Assembly (NCBI RefSeq): GCF_004799665.1
Contig: NZ_CP031310.1
Location: forward strand, 2,968,887-3,032,886
Source of the DNA: Halapricum salinum
GTDB taxonomy: Archaea; Halobacteriota; Halobacteria; Halobacteriales; Haloarculaceae
Reading direction: 5' to 3'
DNA: 64,000 bases
In this document: positions 50,718-58,996 of the stretch, one piece after another
Layout of the letters: each line of letters starts with the position of its first letter
Position numbering within the stretch: position 1 is the first letter of the stretch
Notes under the pieces: generated by a model
What the model was told of the DNA's origin: nothing
Seen by the model: only the letters and a program-made list of their open reading frames with translations
Databases searched by the model: none
Translations under genes and position numbers: made by a program

Positions 50718-51209
50718 CTATTCGTCTGCCTTGGAGAGAACTCGTGAATAGAGGTCGTCGGAAATCCAGAACCCGGCTTCGCGCAGGGCATCAAGTTCAT
50801 TCTCAAGGTCCAGCTCACCAGTCTTCGCTGCGCGGAGCAGAACGCCGATGACCCCAGTGACATCAAGGTCGTGTCTTCGAGCCACGCGTCGGCCGTCCCG
50901 TTCGTCGAGCAAAACGAGATCGGCGGCGTGTTCGACTGCGTAGCAGATCGCCGCTGTCTCCCCGAGGTCGAGTTCGTGAACGATTTCGACAAACAGGTCC
51001 GAGCGCTCCACCTCGACGATGTCCAAGAGGGTGTCATCGCGCAACTCCCGCAGCGCTTCCAGACCTTCCTCCCCCTCAGTGAGTTCGTCCCAGACTTGGC
51101 GAGGGACGACAATCTCGGGAAACTGCGCTCGGAGAAGGTCCAGGCGGTCGATGAGCGCAAGATTAAGAAGAGGGGACGTATCCGAGACGACGAGCGCGCT
51201 ACTCGGCAT
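50718..51209 (-). CDS. PIN-domain toxin (DUF3368 type)
   Basis: Predicted ribonuclease toxin of 163 aa. The N-terminal metal-binding Asp is in VVSDTSPLLNLALIDRLDLL, followed by VVPRQVWDELTEGEEG and the conserved LDLGETAAICYAVEHAADLV with LLDERDGRRVARRHDLDVTG. These motifs are those of DUF3368 PIN-like nucleases. ATG 51209 lies inside the 3' end of the antitoxin gene (11-nt overlap), so the pair is one transcription unit with antitoxin first. A broken copy lies just downstream. Confidence 0.88.
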   Translation of the reverse strand: MPSSALVVSDTSPLLNLALIDRLDLLRAQFPEIVVPRQVWDELTEGEEGLEALRELRDDTLLDIVEVERSDLFVEIVHELDLGETAAICYAVEHAADLVLLDERDGRRVARRHDLDVTGVIGVLLRAAKTGELDLENELDALREAGFWISDDLYSRVLSKADE

Positions 51210-51444
51210 AGTCGAGGTCTTCTTCGAGTTCCTGTTCGCCGTAGTGGCGAGTGATTTCACGCTCGCCGAGGAGTTCGTGAAACTCTCGTTTCGACAATTC
51301 CGCCAACGCGCGCGCCTTCCCGAACGAGAGCACATCACGGGCGTACAGTGAGACCGCTAACTCCCGCTTCAACGCTGGCGACCGCTCCCCTTCCGGAAGT
51401 TGGAGCGCCTCGTAAACGTCGTCGTCGATCTCGATCGTCGCCAT
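51199..51444 (-). CDS. UPF0175 family antitoxin
   Basis: Protein of 81 aa, the expected partner of DUF3368 PIN toxins. MATIEIDDDVYEALQLPEGE and KRELAVSLYARDVLSFGKAR (a helix-turn-helix-like region), then LAELSKREFHELLGEREITR, are UPF0175 features. It should bind and neutralise the toxin and repress its own promoter. ATG 51444 is fixed by homology with the family N-terminus. The region just upstream is shared with the decayed copy at 50.5 kb, marking it as the promoter/operator. Confidence 0.88.
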   Translation of the reverse strand: MATIEIDDDVYEALQLPEGERSPALKRELAVSLYARDVLSFGKARALAELSKREFHELLGEREITRHYGEQELEEDLDYAE

Positions 51445-51589
51445 ATCAGATGTAGGCGCACACGATTCTTGAGTGTTTGGCTGAACGCACCGGAGAACAC
51501 AGCAGGCGCTCTCGAAGCTCGAGATGTACGCCCGCGACACTAACGACCGACATCATCCCAGGCGGCATGCCAGGTCAGCCGGGAAACCC

Positions 51590-51760
51590 TCGTGGCGGGC
51601 GGGCGGCGCTACACGCCGCCAGTTGGCGAGGCGGTGAAACCGCCGAGCCGGGAGATCCCGTCAGGAATCTCCGAGTGCCGAGACGGCGATAGCCGTCGAG
51701 GCGTGATGCTGCCGTGAAGCAGCGATCGAGATGTCGCGTACCTGGGTTCTCCGCGACGTC
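51590..51760. ncRNA. candidate structured RNA: six consecutive GC-rich hairpins
   Basis: Stems in order: GGCGGCG/CGCCGCC (51602-51620); GGCGGT/ACCGCC (51630-51644) inside outer GGC/GCC with GA·GA mismatches; GGAGAT/ATCTCC (51651-51672); GACGGC/GCCGTC with a GATA loop (51682-51697) again inside GCC/GGC with GA·GA; GCTGC/GCAGC (51708-51723); GTCGCG/CGCGAC (51733-51757). No protein family is seen on either strand. RNase P and SRP RNA consensus motifs were looked for and not found. The strand is undetermined. Confidence 0.45.
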
Positions 51761-51866
51761 ATCGCGCCCATACAGGCACACTCGGGCGGGGACTTGTGGT
51801 ACGCACCCCGAGCTATTCGTGGACCGGGGTTAAGCCCTTCGCGTGAACACTGGCTGGCCTCGTTCG

Positions 51867-52049
51867 CTACTCCTCGCCGCCGGCCCAGGGGCCGATACCC
51901 AGCAGGTTGCCGGCTACCCAGCCGACCAGAAACGGCGTCAGCACGGCCAGGCAGATCAGCCCGATCCATCGCACTGGTGGTGGCTGGAGTGCCAGATAGC
52001 ACAGGTAGAGCGTTCCGACTAGCGGCAACGCACGCTGGAGTAGTCCCAT
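51867..52049 (-). CDS. small two-helix membrane protein downstream of geranylgeranyl reductase
   Basis: Protein of 60 aa with two hydrophobic segments (LPLVGTLYLCYLALQPPPV and WIGLICLAVLTPFLVGWVAG) and a short acidic tail. Its ATG overlaps the stop of the geranylgeranyl reductase gene at 52049, so the two are translationally coupled. No family is recognised. It could be a membrane partner of the reductase. Confidence 0.7.
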   Translation of the reverse strand: MGLLQRALPLVGTLYLCYLALQPPPVRWIGLICLAVLTPFLVGWVAGNLLGIGPWAGGEE

Positions 52050-53413
52050 CAGAGCGCGTACTCCGACTCACGCAACTGGACGTACCCGTGTTTCCGGAAT
52101 TTGCGCCTGGTCCACAGGTATCGCCCAAGGAGCGACATCCCACTCCAGCCTGCACGGAACGCCTGCCGGCCCCGTGTCCCTTCGAACTCGACCATCCGCC
52201 TCACTGTCCGGAAGACCTCGTCCCAGTCCGCTGGCCCCATGTCGCGGGCCCTCTCGGCGAGGGAGACGTTTCGGATAATCTCGTCGCCGATCGCGTCTTT
52301 CCACTCGGGGTTGTACCGCTGCATATCGCCGCTGGCGGCCAGTCGGCCAGCAATCTTTCCCGTCCGAACGGCGACGTGGTCGCCGCCTTCGTGGAACGCA
52401 GAGGTCGCGCCCATCGCGCCGCCGACGACGGCGACGTTGGCCTGCGTCGGTGATTCGATCGGTTGCGTCGAGGAGATCGGATAGGCTTCGGTCCCCTTCT
52501 GTTTCCCTCGATCTTCGACCAGCGGGAAGTCTTCGAGGTCGTAGTCCGGGTAGAGCCACTCCAGCAGCCGCCGGATGTAGACCCGCCCGGGCGGGATCTG
52601 TTCGTCGTCGGGCTGCAGGAGTGTGTAGGCGTCTCGATTCGCGACGGCGTCGAGATCCATTCCGATGGGCATCGTCAGGCCGACCCGTGCGACGTTGTCG
52701 TCGTTCGGGAAGATCCACGGATACGCAGTGTGTCCGGGGATGACGCCCCACCAGAATTTGAGCAACTCGGGGTCGAACAACTCTTCGGGGATCTTGCGAT
52801 GTTCCTGGTAGGCGATGTGATTCGCCGTCTTCGGTCCCAGAAGTGACGAAATCGACCGCCCGCTCGGCATGAACTGGTCGACGGCGTTCAACGTGACTGT
52901 ACGCTGGGGGCCGTCCGCCAGCACGAGCGCGTCGGCTTCGATCTCCTCGCCGTCCGCGAGGGTCAGGCGGTGGGTATACGAACGGCCGTCGCGCGTCGAT
53001 TCGACGTCGGTGACGTTCGTTCCGACCTCGTAAGAGGCACCGGCAGCTTCGGCCTCTTCGCGGAGCCAGTCGTCGAAACGGGCCCGCTGGAAGGCGAAGC
53101 CGAAGCCGTCCCACGACGATTCGATCTGGGTGTTCTTGACCGTCGCAGACTCAGAGGGGCCGCCGAAATACGCCCCTTCGAGGTCGCTGAGGATGATGTC
53201 CTCGGGAATCTCCTCGGGTTCGTAGTCCATGATGTCGACCCAGTAATCGAGCATACCAGCAGCGTCGGTCGAGTCGGGGCCGAGATGGTCGCGGTCCGAG
53301 CGCGGAACCCCCTTCTCGATGACGAGCGCATCCGCATCGCCGTCGGCAGCGGCTTTCGCGGCGGAACTACCCGCCGGCCCGCCACCGACGATCGCAACGT
53401 CGACTTGGTGCAT
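52049..53413 (-). CDS. geranylgeranyl reductase family FAD-dependent oxidoreductase
   Basis: Flavoenzyme of 454 aa that saturates isoprenoid chains of archaeal lipids, quinones or dolichol. Features: the N-terminal Rossmann DVAIVGGGPAGSSAAKAAAD; the substrate-site motif AYPWIFPNDDNVARVGLT (YxWxFPx8GxG type); and a second flavin motif VAVVGGAMGATSAFHEGG. The length is typical for haloarchaeal paralogs, of which several exist per genome, so which lipid is reduced is unclear. It is coupled to a small membrane protein gene. Confidence 0.9.
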   Translation of the reverse strand: MHQVDVAIVGGGPAGSSAAKAAADGDADALVIEKGVPRSDRDHLGPDSTDAAGMLDYWVDIMDYEPEEIPEDIILSDLEGAYFGGPSESATVKNTQIESSWDGFGFAFQRARFDDWLREEAEAAGASYEVGTNVTDVESTRDGRSYTHRLTLADGEEIEADALVLADGPQRTVTLNAVDQFMPSGRSISSLLGPKTANHIAYQEHRKIPEELFDPELLKFWWGVIPGHTAYPWIFPNDDNVARVGLTMPIGMDLDAVANRDAYTLLQPDDEQIPPGRVYIRRLLEWLYPDYDLEDFPLVEDRGKQKGTEAYPISSTQPIESPTQANVAVVGGAMGATSAFHEGGDHVAVRTGKIAGRLAASGDMQRYNPEWKDAIGDEIIRNVSLAERARDMGPADWDEVFRTVRRMVEFEGTRGRQAFRAGWSGMSLLGRYLWTRRKFRKHGYVQLRESEYAL

Positions 53414-53651
53414 ATCCCCTACCCCGAACCCTCGGGATTTAATTCTTGCAGGTTGAGTTTCGGGCTACATGCCGGTCGGCGAGTGCCTGGCCTCGGGCGT
53501 GCAGACTTCGAACGTCGCTCGTTCACGTCTCCATTCGACGATACCGACCGTTTCGGTCGCTGGCAGAACGTTGACTGTGAGAAAAGACCTGCTCCGCACT
53601 CGTTTTGGTATCAGTGGACTTTCAACGACTGCGAGTGTCACTGTTCCCACC
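53414..53651. other. divergent promoter region
   Basis: This 238-bp gap separates the divergent reductase and dehydrogenase genes. GGATTTAATTC (about 53433-53443) is an AT-rich box suited to the minus-strand gene. No coding frame is supported. Confidence 0.4.
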
Positions 53652-54617
53652 ATGGTCCCAGAACCGACTGAGATCCTCGTCTTCCAGCAGAAACTCCACG
53701 GACTGCCCGTCGAGCGCCTCGTCGACGCGCTGGACGAACGCGTCGGGTCAGCGACGGTCTCGCTGGCGATAACCGACGAAGCGATCGACGAGAAACTCCC
53801 CGACGCGACCGTCGTCGTCGGCCGCACGATCACTACCGAGCAACTCGAACTGGCCGAATCGCTCGAACTGTTCGCCTGCTCGTTCGCCGGGACCGACCAC
53901 CTCCCGCTCGACGAACTGACCGATCGTGGGATCACGGTCACGAACGCCGGCGGCGTCCACGCCTCCAACGCCGCCGAGCAAGCGATCGGCGGCCTCCTCG
54001 CGCTCACGCGGGATCTCTTTCGCGCACGCCGCCAGCAAGCAGACGGTGTCTGGCAGAACTTTCAATCAGGGGAACTGGCAGGCGGCACGGCCACGGTCGT
54101 CGGACTCGGCGCGATCGGGTCTGCGATCGCAGAGCGGCTCCAGCCGTTCGACGTGACGATCCGCGGCGTCCGCCACTCGCCCGAGAAAGGCGGCCCCGTT
54201 GATGAAGTCTACAGCTACGACGAGTTCGAGCAGGCTATCGTCGACGTCGACGCTGTCCTGCTGGCCTGCCCGTTGACCGAGACGACCCGAAATCTCCTCG
54301 ACCGGTCGGCGTTCCAGGTCCTCCACCCCGAGACGATTCTCGTCAACGTCGCCCGCGGTGGCGTCGTCGACACCGAAGCCCTACTGTATGCACTCCGTTG
54401 GAACGACATCGGTGGGGCGGTGCTAGACGTCACCGATCCCGAGCCGCTGCCGCCCGAGCATCCGCTGTGGGGCTTCGAGAACGTCCTAATCACACCGCAC
54501 AACGCCGGCTACACCCCAGAGTATTACGAGCGGCTGGCGGACATCCTCGCCGAGAACGTCGACCGAGCGCGTGAGAACGGCGAATGGATCGGGCTGCGGA
54601 ATCAGATCGTGCCCTGA
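53652..54617 (+). CDS. D-2-hydroxyacid dehydrogenase
   Basis: NAD(P)-dependent D-isomer-specific 2-hydroxyacid dehydrogenase of 321 aa. The nucleotide fold is VVGLGAIGSAIAERLQPFDV. The catalytic Arg is in ILVNVARGGVVDTEAL, the Glu region is DVTDPEPLPPEHPLW, and the catalytic His is in LITPHNAGYTPEYY. The substrate is not predictable (glyoxylate, hydroxypyruvate or a branched ketoacid). Start 53652 (MVPEPTE) is preferred over an upstream frame with no homologous features. The end overlaps a convergent gene by 16 nt. Confidence 0.9.
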   Translation: MVPEPTEILVFQQKLHGLPVERLVDALDERVGSATVSLAITDEAIDEKLPDATVVVGRTITTEQLELAESLELFACSFAGTDHLPLDELTDRGITVTNAGGVHASNAAEQAIGGLLALTRDLFRARRQQADGVWQNFQSGELAGGTATVVGLGAIGSAIAERLQPFDVTIRGVRHSPEKGGPVDEVYSYDEFEQAIVDVDAVLLACPLTETTRNLLDRSAFQVLHPETILVNVARGGVVDTEALLYALRWNDIGGAVLDVTDPEPLPPEHPLWGFENVLITPHNAGYTPEYYERLADILAENVDRARENGEWIGLRNQIVP

Positions 54618-55006
54618 TCGGCTTTGGATTCTCGGTAGCCGTCACGCGCTTCGAGATACCAGAAACTGACGATCACCACGACAGCGCCGGTGACAGCTCC
54701 GCCGTGGATCCACTGCTGTGGGAGCGACGTCGCCGTCGAGAGCCCGTATGCAACGAGCGCGAGCACTGCGAGCGCGGCGACGAGTCCAACCGTCCGCCAG
54801 CGAGCGGTGACTGGATAGTCCTCGTTTCCTTCACCGAGTATCGCGAGGACGAGGTGTGCGCCGCCGAAAATCAGCGCGTTGAGCAACACTGAAGCGACGA
54901 CACTGATCGTCGGATCAGAGATTCCGAAGATCCGCGGGACGGCGAAGAAGACTGCAAGCGCAAGTACGCCGACCCCAGCCTGGACGACAGTCTCCCGTGA
55001 GAGCAT
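54602..55006 (-). CDS. four-helix membrane protein of unknown function
   Basis: Protein of 134 aa with four hydrophobic helices: AGVGVLALAVFFAVPRIFGI, SVVASVLLNALIFGGAHLVL, VGLVAALAVLALVAYGL and VTGAVVVIVSFWYL. Short charged loops and an acidic tail complete it. No family recognised. It lies 45 nt downstream of asd on the same strand and overlaps the convergent dehydrogenase gene by 16 nt. Confidence 0.7.
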   Translation of the reverse strand: MLSRETVVQAGVGVLALAVFFAVPRIFGISDPTISVVASVLLNALIFGGAHLVLAILGEGNEDYPVTARWRTVGLVAALAVLALVAYGLSTATSLPQQWIHGGAVTGAVVVIVSFWYLEARDGYRESKADQGTI

Positions 55007-55051
55007 ACGATTCGATCTCGACGTGCGTGGAAAAAGATGACGGTCGTCGAC

Positions 55052-56089
55052 TTAGATGTAGCCCGATTCGAGCAGCAGCTCGCCGTTGAGGATGGACGCA
55101 CCGGCTGCGCCGCGAAGCGTGTTGTGCGCGAGACAGTTGAAGTTGATCCCGTGGGTCGTCTCCTTGAGGCCGCCAGTCGCGATTCCCATACCGTTGTCGT
55201 AGTTGCGGTCGAGACGCGGCTGCGGGCGGTCGGGTTCTTCGAAGACACGGATCAACTGGTCGGGCGAGGAGTACAGGTCGATCGAGGGATACTCTCGGAG
55301 CGCCTCGGCGGCCCCGGCAGGCGTGACGTCGTCACTAGTGTCGGCCCAGACGTTTTCGAGGTGGCCGTCAAGCGTCGGGATTCGGTTGCAGGAAGCCGAG
55401 ACGTCGACGTCGTGCCACTCGATCGCTGCGCCGTCGAAACTGCCCAGGAGCTTCTGGGACTCGGTCTCCATCTTCTCCTCTTCGCCGCCGATGTGCGGGA
55501 TTGCGTTGTCGATGATCTCCATCGAGGTGACGCCGTCGTAGCCCGCGCCCGAAACGGCCTGCAACGTCGAGACGTCGACGCGCTCCAGTCCGAAGGCCTC
55601 TTCGAGCGCGGCCAGCGGTGGGACCATCGTGATCGTCGAGCAGTTCGGATTCTTGACGATCGCCCCGTCCCAGCCGCGCTCGTCGCGCTGGACCTCGATC
55701 AGGTCGAGGTGGTCGGCGTTGACCTCCGGGATGGTCAGCGGCACGTCCTCGTCGGTGCGGAAGTTCGAGGAGTTCGACGAGAGGACGTAGCCCTCCTCGG
55801 CGAACTTGGGTTCGACGGCCTCGCCGACGCTGGACGGCAGCGACGAAAAGAGGAGGTCGACGTCGTTGGGGACGTAGGTCGGATCTGTCGCGCGAACTTC
55901 CATCTCTGCCACGTAGTCCGGAATCGGCGTGTCGATTCGCCACTTCGCGGCGTCACGGTAGTCTTCGCCCGCGCTGGACTCGCTGGCCGTGAGCGCGGTG
56001 ATTTCGAATTCAGGATGTGGGTCGAGCAACTGGATCAATCGCTGTCCGACGGCCCCGGTTGCGCCGAGGATGCCGACGTTCGTTGTCAT
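55052..56089 (-). CDS. asd: aspartate-semialdehyde dehydrogenase
   Basis: Reduces aspartyl phosphate to the semialdehyde for threonine, methionine and lysine synthesis; 345 aa, archaeal/fungal type. Motifs: NVGILGATGAVGQRLIQLLD (NADP binding), the active-site Cys in IVKNPNCSTITMVPPL, and the later YDNGMGIATGGLKE and HNTLRGAAGASIL. Start 56089 (MTTNVGILG) is the natural family start; the longer frame adds ten residues with no support. It is upstream of a small membrane protein gene and divergent from the region containing tatA. Confidence 0.93.
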   Translation of the reverse strand: MTTNVGILGATGAVGQRLIQLLDPHPEFEITALTASESSAGEDYRDAAKWRIDTPIPDYVAEMEVRATDPTYVPNDVDLLFSSLPSSVGEAVEPKFAEEGYVLSSNSSNFRTDEDVPLTIPEVNADHLDLIEVQRDERGWDGAIVKNPNCSTITMVPPLAALEEAFGLERVDVSTLQAVSGAGYDGVTSMEIIDNAIPHIGGEEEKMETESQKLLGSFDGAAIEWHDVDVSASCNRIPTLDGHLENVWADTSDDVTPAGAAEALREYPSIDLYSSPDQLIRVFEEPDRPQPRLDRNYDNGMGIATGGLKETTHGINFNCLAHNTLRGAAGASILNGELLLESGYI

Positions 56090-56206
56090 GGTATTCGGGG
56101 GTGTGCGATGCGTGGTCAAAACAGTTTGGATACGGCTCGCACACGGCGCTCGATAGTCTCGCCAGTCGAGCCGTGATCACCGAGAGAAGATCCCCACACT
56201 GCGCAG

Positions 56207-56491
56207 TTAGTTGCTGGAGTCGCTCGTCTCTGACTCACGCTCGCGGGTCGGCTCGTCTTCGCTTTCGACCGTTCGCTCGGTCTCCGCGCTCCCCTCTTCG
56301 GAGTCGCCCTCTTTCATCTCCTGCAGTTCCTGTTCGACCTGCTCGCGACCTTTCTGGAACTCACCGATCGCCTGTCCTGACGAGCGAGCGAGTTTGGGAA
56401 TCTTGTTCGCACCGAACAGAAGCACTGCCAGCAACAGCAGCAACAGCACTTCGGGACCGCCCGGGATGCCTGGGATCTGTAGTACGACCAT
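56207..56491 (-). CDS. tatA: twin-arginine translocase subunit TatA/TatE
   Basis: Pore-forming Tat component of 94 aa. It begins with a short N-out segment and one helix (PEVLLLLLLAVLLFGANKIP), the FG-x-x-K-x-P hinge (FGANKIPKLARSSGQAIGEF) and an amphipathic helix, followed by a long acidic tail (ESEDEPTRERES). Haloarchaea export most proteins by Tat, including the molybdoenzyme catalytic subunit and the HtrA lipoprotein of this window. It is single-gene; tatC is not nearby. Confidence 0.93.
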   Translation of the reverse strand: MVVLQIPGIPGGPEVLLLLLLAVLLFGANKIPKLARSSGQAIGEFQKGREQVEQELQEMKEGDSEEGSAETERTVESEDEPTRERESETSDSSN

Positions 56492-56670
56492 TGTACCCCA
56501 TCCTTACCTGCTGTCTATTATAGTCTTTTTGCCTTTCTGAGCGCCCCGAGAACCGGCCGGTCGGACGCTGTTGTAGTCTTTTCTCTCCGATATCGGTCCC
56601 CAAATCCGAGAGCGCAATCGTCGTCGGGATCACAAAGGTCTTTGAACGGACTTCCCAAACTCCGCTTGCT

Positions 56671-57147
56671 ATGGTAGACGTAAGCGACTCTGCGCCCGAC
56701 TTCACTGCACCGCTCGCGAACGGCGACGTCGACTCCTTTAGCCTCTCGGAGCACCTCGACGAAGCCCCGCTCGTGCTGGCGTTCTTCCCCGGCGCGTTCA
56801 CGAGCGTCTGCAGCCACGAGATGAACGAGTTCCAGGACAAACTCGAAGAATTTCAGGCCGCAGGCGCGTCGGTCTACGGAATCAGCGTCGACTCTCCGTT
56901 CGCGCTCAACGAGTTCCGCGAGAAGCTCGGCCTGCAGTTCGACCTGATCAGCGACGCCGAGAAAGACATCATCGAGGCCTACGACATCCCGATGGACTTC
57001 GCGGACCTGGGCGTCTACGACGTCGCCAAACGCTCGGTGTTCGTCGTCGACGATGACGGCGATGTTCGATACGCGTGGGTCAGCGACGACCCGGGCGTCG
57101 AACCTGACTACGAGGAAGTGCTCGCAGAAGTGCAAGACCTCGCGTAA
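56671..57147 (+). CDS. peroxiredoxin (AhpE/Prx-type)
   Basis: Thiol peroxidase of 158 aa. The active-site motif is complete: FFPGAFTSVCSHEMNEFQDK (PxxxTxxC with the peroxidatic Cys). The conserved Arg is in DVAKRSVFVV. No second Cys is visible, so it is a one-Cys enzyme needing an external thiol partner. The start at 56671 begins VDVSDSAPDF, typical for the family. It is divergent from tatA. Confidence 0.92.
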   Translation: MVDVSDSAPDFTAPLANGDVDSFSLSEHLDEAPLVLAFFPGAFTSVCSHEMNEFQDKLEEFQAAGASVYGISVDSPFALNEFREKLGLQFDLISDAEKDIIEAYDIPMDFADLGVYDVAKRSVFVVDDDGDVRYAWVSDDPGVEPDYEEVLAEVQDLA

Positions 57148-57207
57148 GTCCCGTACTGACTCGCTTCGGTCCGTTCCGCCCCCTTTCGCGGGCCACCGAG
57201 GCCGGTG

Positions 57208-57221
57208 GAATTATATTTACG
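57208..57221 (+). promoter_or_regulatory. TATA box of the GNAT gene deciding a GTG start
   Basis: AATTATATTTACG lies with its centre about 27 nt before the GTG at 57241. That spacing supports leaderless translation from GTG and rules out an earlier in-frame ATG at 57205, which precedes the box. Confidence 0.65.
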
Positions 57222-57240
57222 ACTGTTCTATACGGTGGTA

Positions 57241-57726
57241 GTGAGTATCAACGTCGATACACGGATTATCGACCGAGGCAGCGACGAGTACGTCGGCGAG
57301 GCCTGGGATCTCAAAGAACGGATCCGCCGCTCGGACGACGTCCTGCGTCAGCGACGCGGCTTCTTCGAGAACGCCTATCGACGCTCGAAGGTCTACGTCT
57401 ATCTCAATCGCGCCCGACGGACGAAACTCATCGGCTTTGCGGCCGTCCGTCGGGACGGCTACATCCTCTTTCTGGCCGTCGACGAGTCCTACCGGGGCGA
57501 GGGATTCGGCAAGCGGCTGATCGCTCGGGTCGCAGAAGACTATCGGTCCGTCTCCTGTCACGCCCGGACTACGAATCGAGAGGCGATCGAATTCTACCAG
57601 CACGTCGGCTTCGAGATCGAACGCCGGATCGACAACTACTACGAGGACGGCGGTGACGCCTACTACCTCAAACTCGGCGACGACGAGTCGATCACCCAGC
57701 GACTATCACGGCTGTTGAGTCGCTGA
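57241..57726 (+). CDS. GNAT family N-acetyltransferase (RimI-like)
   Basis: Acetyltransferase of 161 aa. The acetyl-CoA site is AVDESYRGEGFGKRLIARVA, followed by SVSCHARTTNREAIEFYQHV and GFEIERRIDNYYEDGGDAYY, the RimI/NAT-like ending. N-terminal protein acetylation is possible but unproven. GTG 57241 is chosen on promoter spacing. It lies just upstream of the replication genes priS and GINS, 63 nt before priS. Confidence 0.88.
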   Translation: MSINVDTRIIDRGSDEYVGEAWDLKERIRRSDDVLRQRRGFFENAYRRSKVYVYLNRARRTKLIGFAAVRRDGYILFLAVDESYRGEGFGKRLIARVAEDYRSVSCHARTTNREAIEFYQHVGFEIERRIDNYYEDGGDAYYLKLGDDESITQRLSRLLSR

Positions 57727-57789
57727 CCAGGTTCCAGGGTCGTCGAGGGACGAAAACGCTTTAGCCCCGAGTTCGCAAACAGGCAAGCG

Positions 57790-58995
57790 ATGGAAGAACG
57801 GACGCGGGCCTATCTCCGGGGTCGCTTCGGTGACTACTACCGACGGACGGAGTTGACGCCACCACCAGGGGCCAACGAGCGCGAGTGGGGGTTCATCCCC
57901 TGGACGTCCGGCCCCGGGACGACGATGGTCCGCCACCGATCGCTGCTGGATCTCGGCTCGATCGAGGACTTTCTGGCACGCAAGCGCCCGCGCCACGTCT
58001 ACTTCTCGGCCGGCCGCTACGACGAGCCCAGCGCCTCCTCGATGAGCGAGAAGGGCTGGCGTTCGTCCGATCTGGTCTTCGATCTCGACGCCGACCACCT
58101 CCCGTCCGTGACGCTCGGCGAGGACAGTTACGCCGAGATGCTCGCAAAGTGCAAGGACGCCCTGCTTCGCTTGCTCGACTTTCTCGAAGACGACTTCGGG
58201 TTCGAGGACCTGACGATCGTCTTCTCAGGCGGCCGGGGGTATCACGTTCACGTCCGGGACGCCGGGATCCAGGGTCTGGAACGGGAGGCACGGCGTGAGG
58301 TCGTCGACTACGTCCGCGGGATCGGCCTGGATATCGATGAAATCCAAACCAAAGAAATGCGCGGAAATACACCCGCAAGAGTTATCGAAAAAGACGGTGG
58401 CTGGGGTAGTCGAATTCACCAGAGGTTGACCGCTCTTAGTGACGACCTCAAGCGAATGGATAATGAGGAAGCCCTCGGTCGTCTGTCAGAAATCGAGGGG
58501 GTCGGTGATAAGACAGCCAAGACTATCTTGGGTGCAGTATCCGCTGATCAAGACGTTGAAGGTTACACGGAGAACGAAGAGGTTGAAATCAATTACGAGG
58601 CCATATCTGCGGGTAATATTGAACTCGGTGGGGTGGGGATGAGAAAGCTAATCGATGCAATCGCTGAAGAAACAGTATCTGCTGAAAACGCCCCCATCGA
58701 CGAGCCGGTCACGACCGACACGAACCGTCTGATCCGGCTTCCGGGGAGCCTCCACGGCGGCAGCGGGCTCGCAGTTCGACGGATCGACCGATCGGATCTC
58801 GCCGACTTCGATCCGCTGGTCGACGCCGTCCCGGAGACGTTCGTCGGCCACGAGATTTCGGTAGAAGTGACAGACGGCGGCACAGTCGAGTTACGGGGCG
58901 ATAGTTTTACGGTGGAGGAGGGTGTCCATTCCGTTCCAGAGTACCTCGGCGTGTTCCTGATGGCACGGGGACGCGCAGAGAAGGGCCAGGAATAG
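57790..58995 (+). CDS. priS: DNA primase small (catalytic) subunit PriS
   Basis: Archaeal/eukaryotic-type primase catalytic subunit of 401 aa. Catalytic acids are Asp98 and Asp100 in VFDLDADHLP, with SGGRGYHVHVRD near residue 146 and the C-terminal PIDEPVTTDTNRLIRLPGSL HGGSG segment carrying the third Asp and nucleotide contacts. Residues about 180-300 (58330-58690), including a helix-hairpin-helix-like EGVGDKTAKTI, use AT-rich codons unlike both flanks, which points to local gene conversion from a different lineage. It is 1 nt upstream of the GINS gene, the standard archaeal arrangement. Confidence 0.95.
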   Translation: MEERTRAYLRGRFGDYYRRTELTPPPGANEREWGFIPWTSGPGTTMVRHRSLLDLGSIEDFLARKRPRHVYFSAGRYDEPSASSMSEKGWRSSDLVFDLDADHLPSVTLGEDSYAEMLAKCKDALLRLLDFLEDDFGFEDLTIVFSGGRGYHVHVRDAGIQGLEREARREVVDYVRGIGLDIDEIQTKEMRGNTPARVIEKDGGWGSRIHQRLTALSDDLKRMDNEEALGRLSEIEGVGDKTAKTILGAVSADQDVEGYTENEEVEINYEAISAGNIELGGVGMRKLIDAIAEETVSAENAPIDEPVTTDTNRLIRLPGSLHGGSGLAVRRIDRSDLADFDPLVDAVPETFVGHEISVEVTDGGTVELRGDSFTVEEGVHSVPEYLGVFLMARGRAEKGQE

Positions 58996-58996
58996 C

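Noticed and set aside
51590-51760. RNase P RNA or SRP RNA as identity of the hairpin chain
   Set aside because: The conserved RNase P blocks (GAGGAAAGTCC-like and ACAGAA...GGCTTA) and the SRP helix 8 motif were not found on either strand; the size also does not fit.
51541-51860. Right end of an IS200/IS605-type element (TnpB RNA)
   Set aside because: No tnpB 3' coding end, no typical terminal hairpin and no second end nearby; six different stems exceed what such an end needs.
51661-52155. Minus-strand frame across the hairpin-rich region and the end of the reductase operon
   Set aside because: It overlaps two supported genes and the hairpin chain, is basic and Ser/Arg-rich unlike haloarchaeal proteins, and has no promoter.
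58330-58690. Intein in PriS
   Set aside because: No splicing-block motifs (N-terminal Cys/Ser, terminal HN) and the length equals the normal variable region of haloarchaeal PriS; only codon use is unusual.
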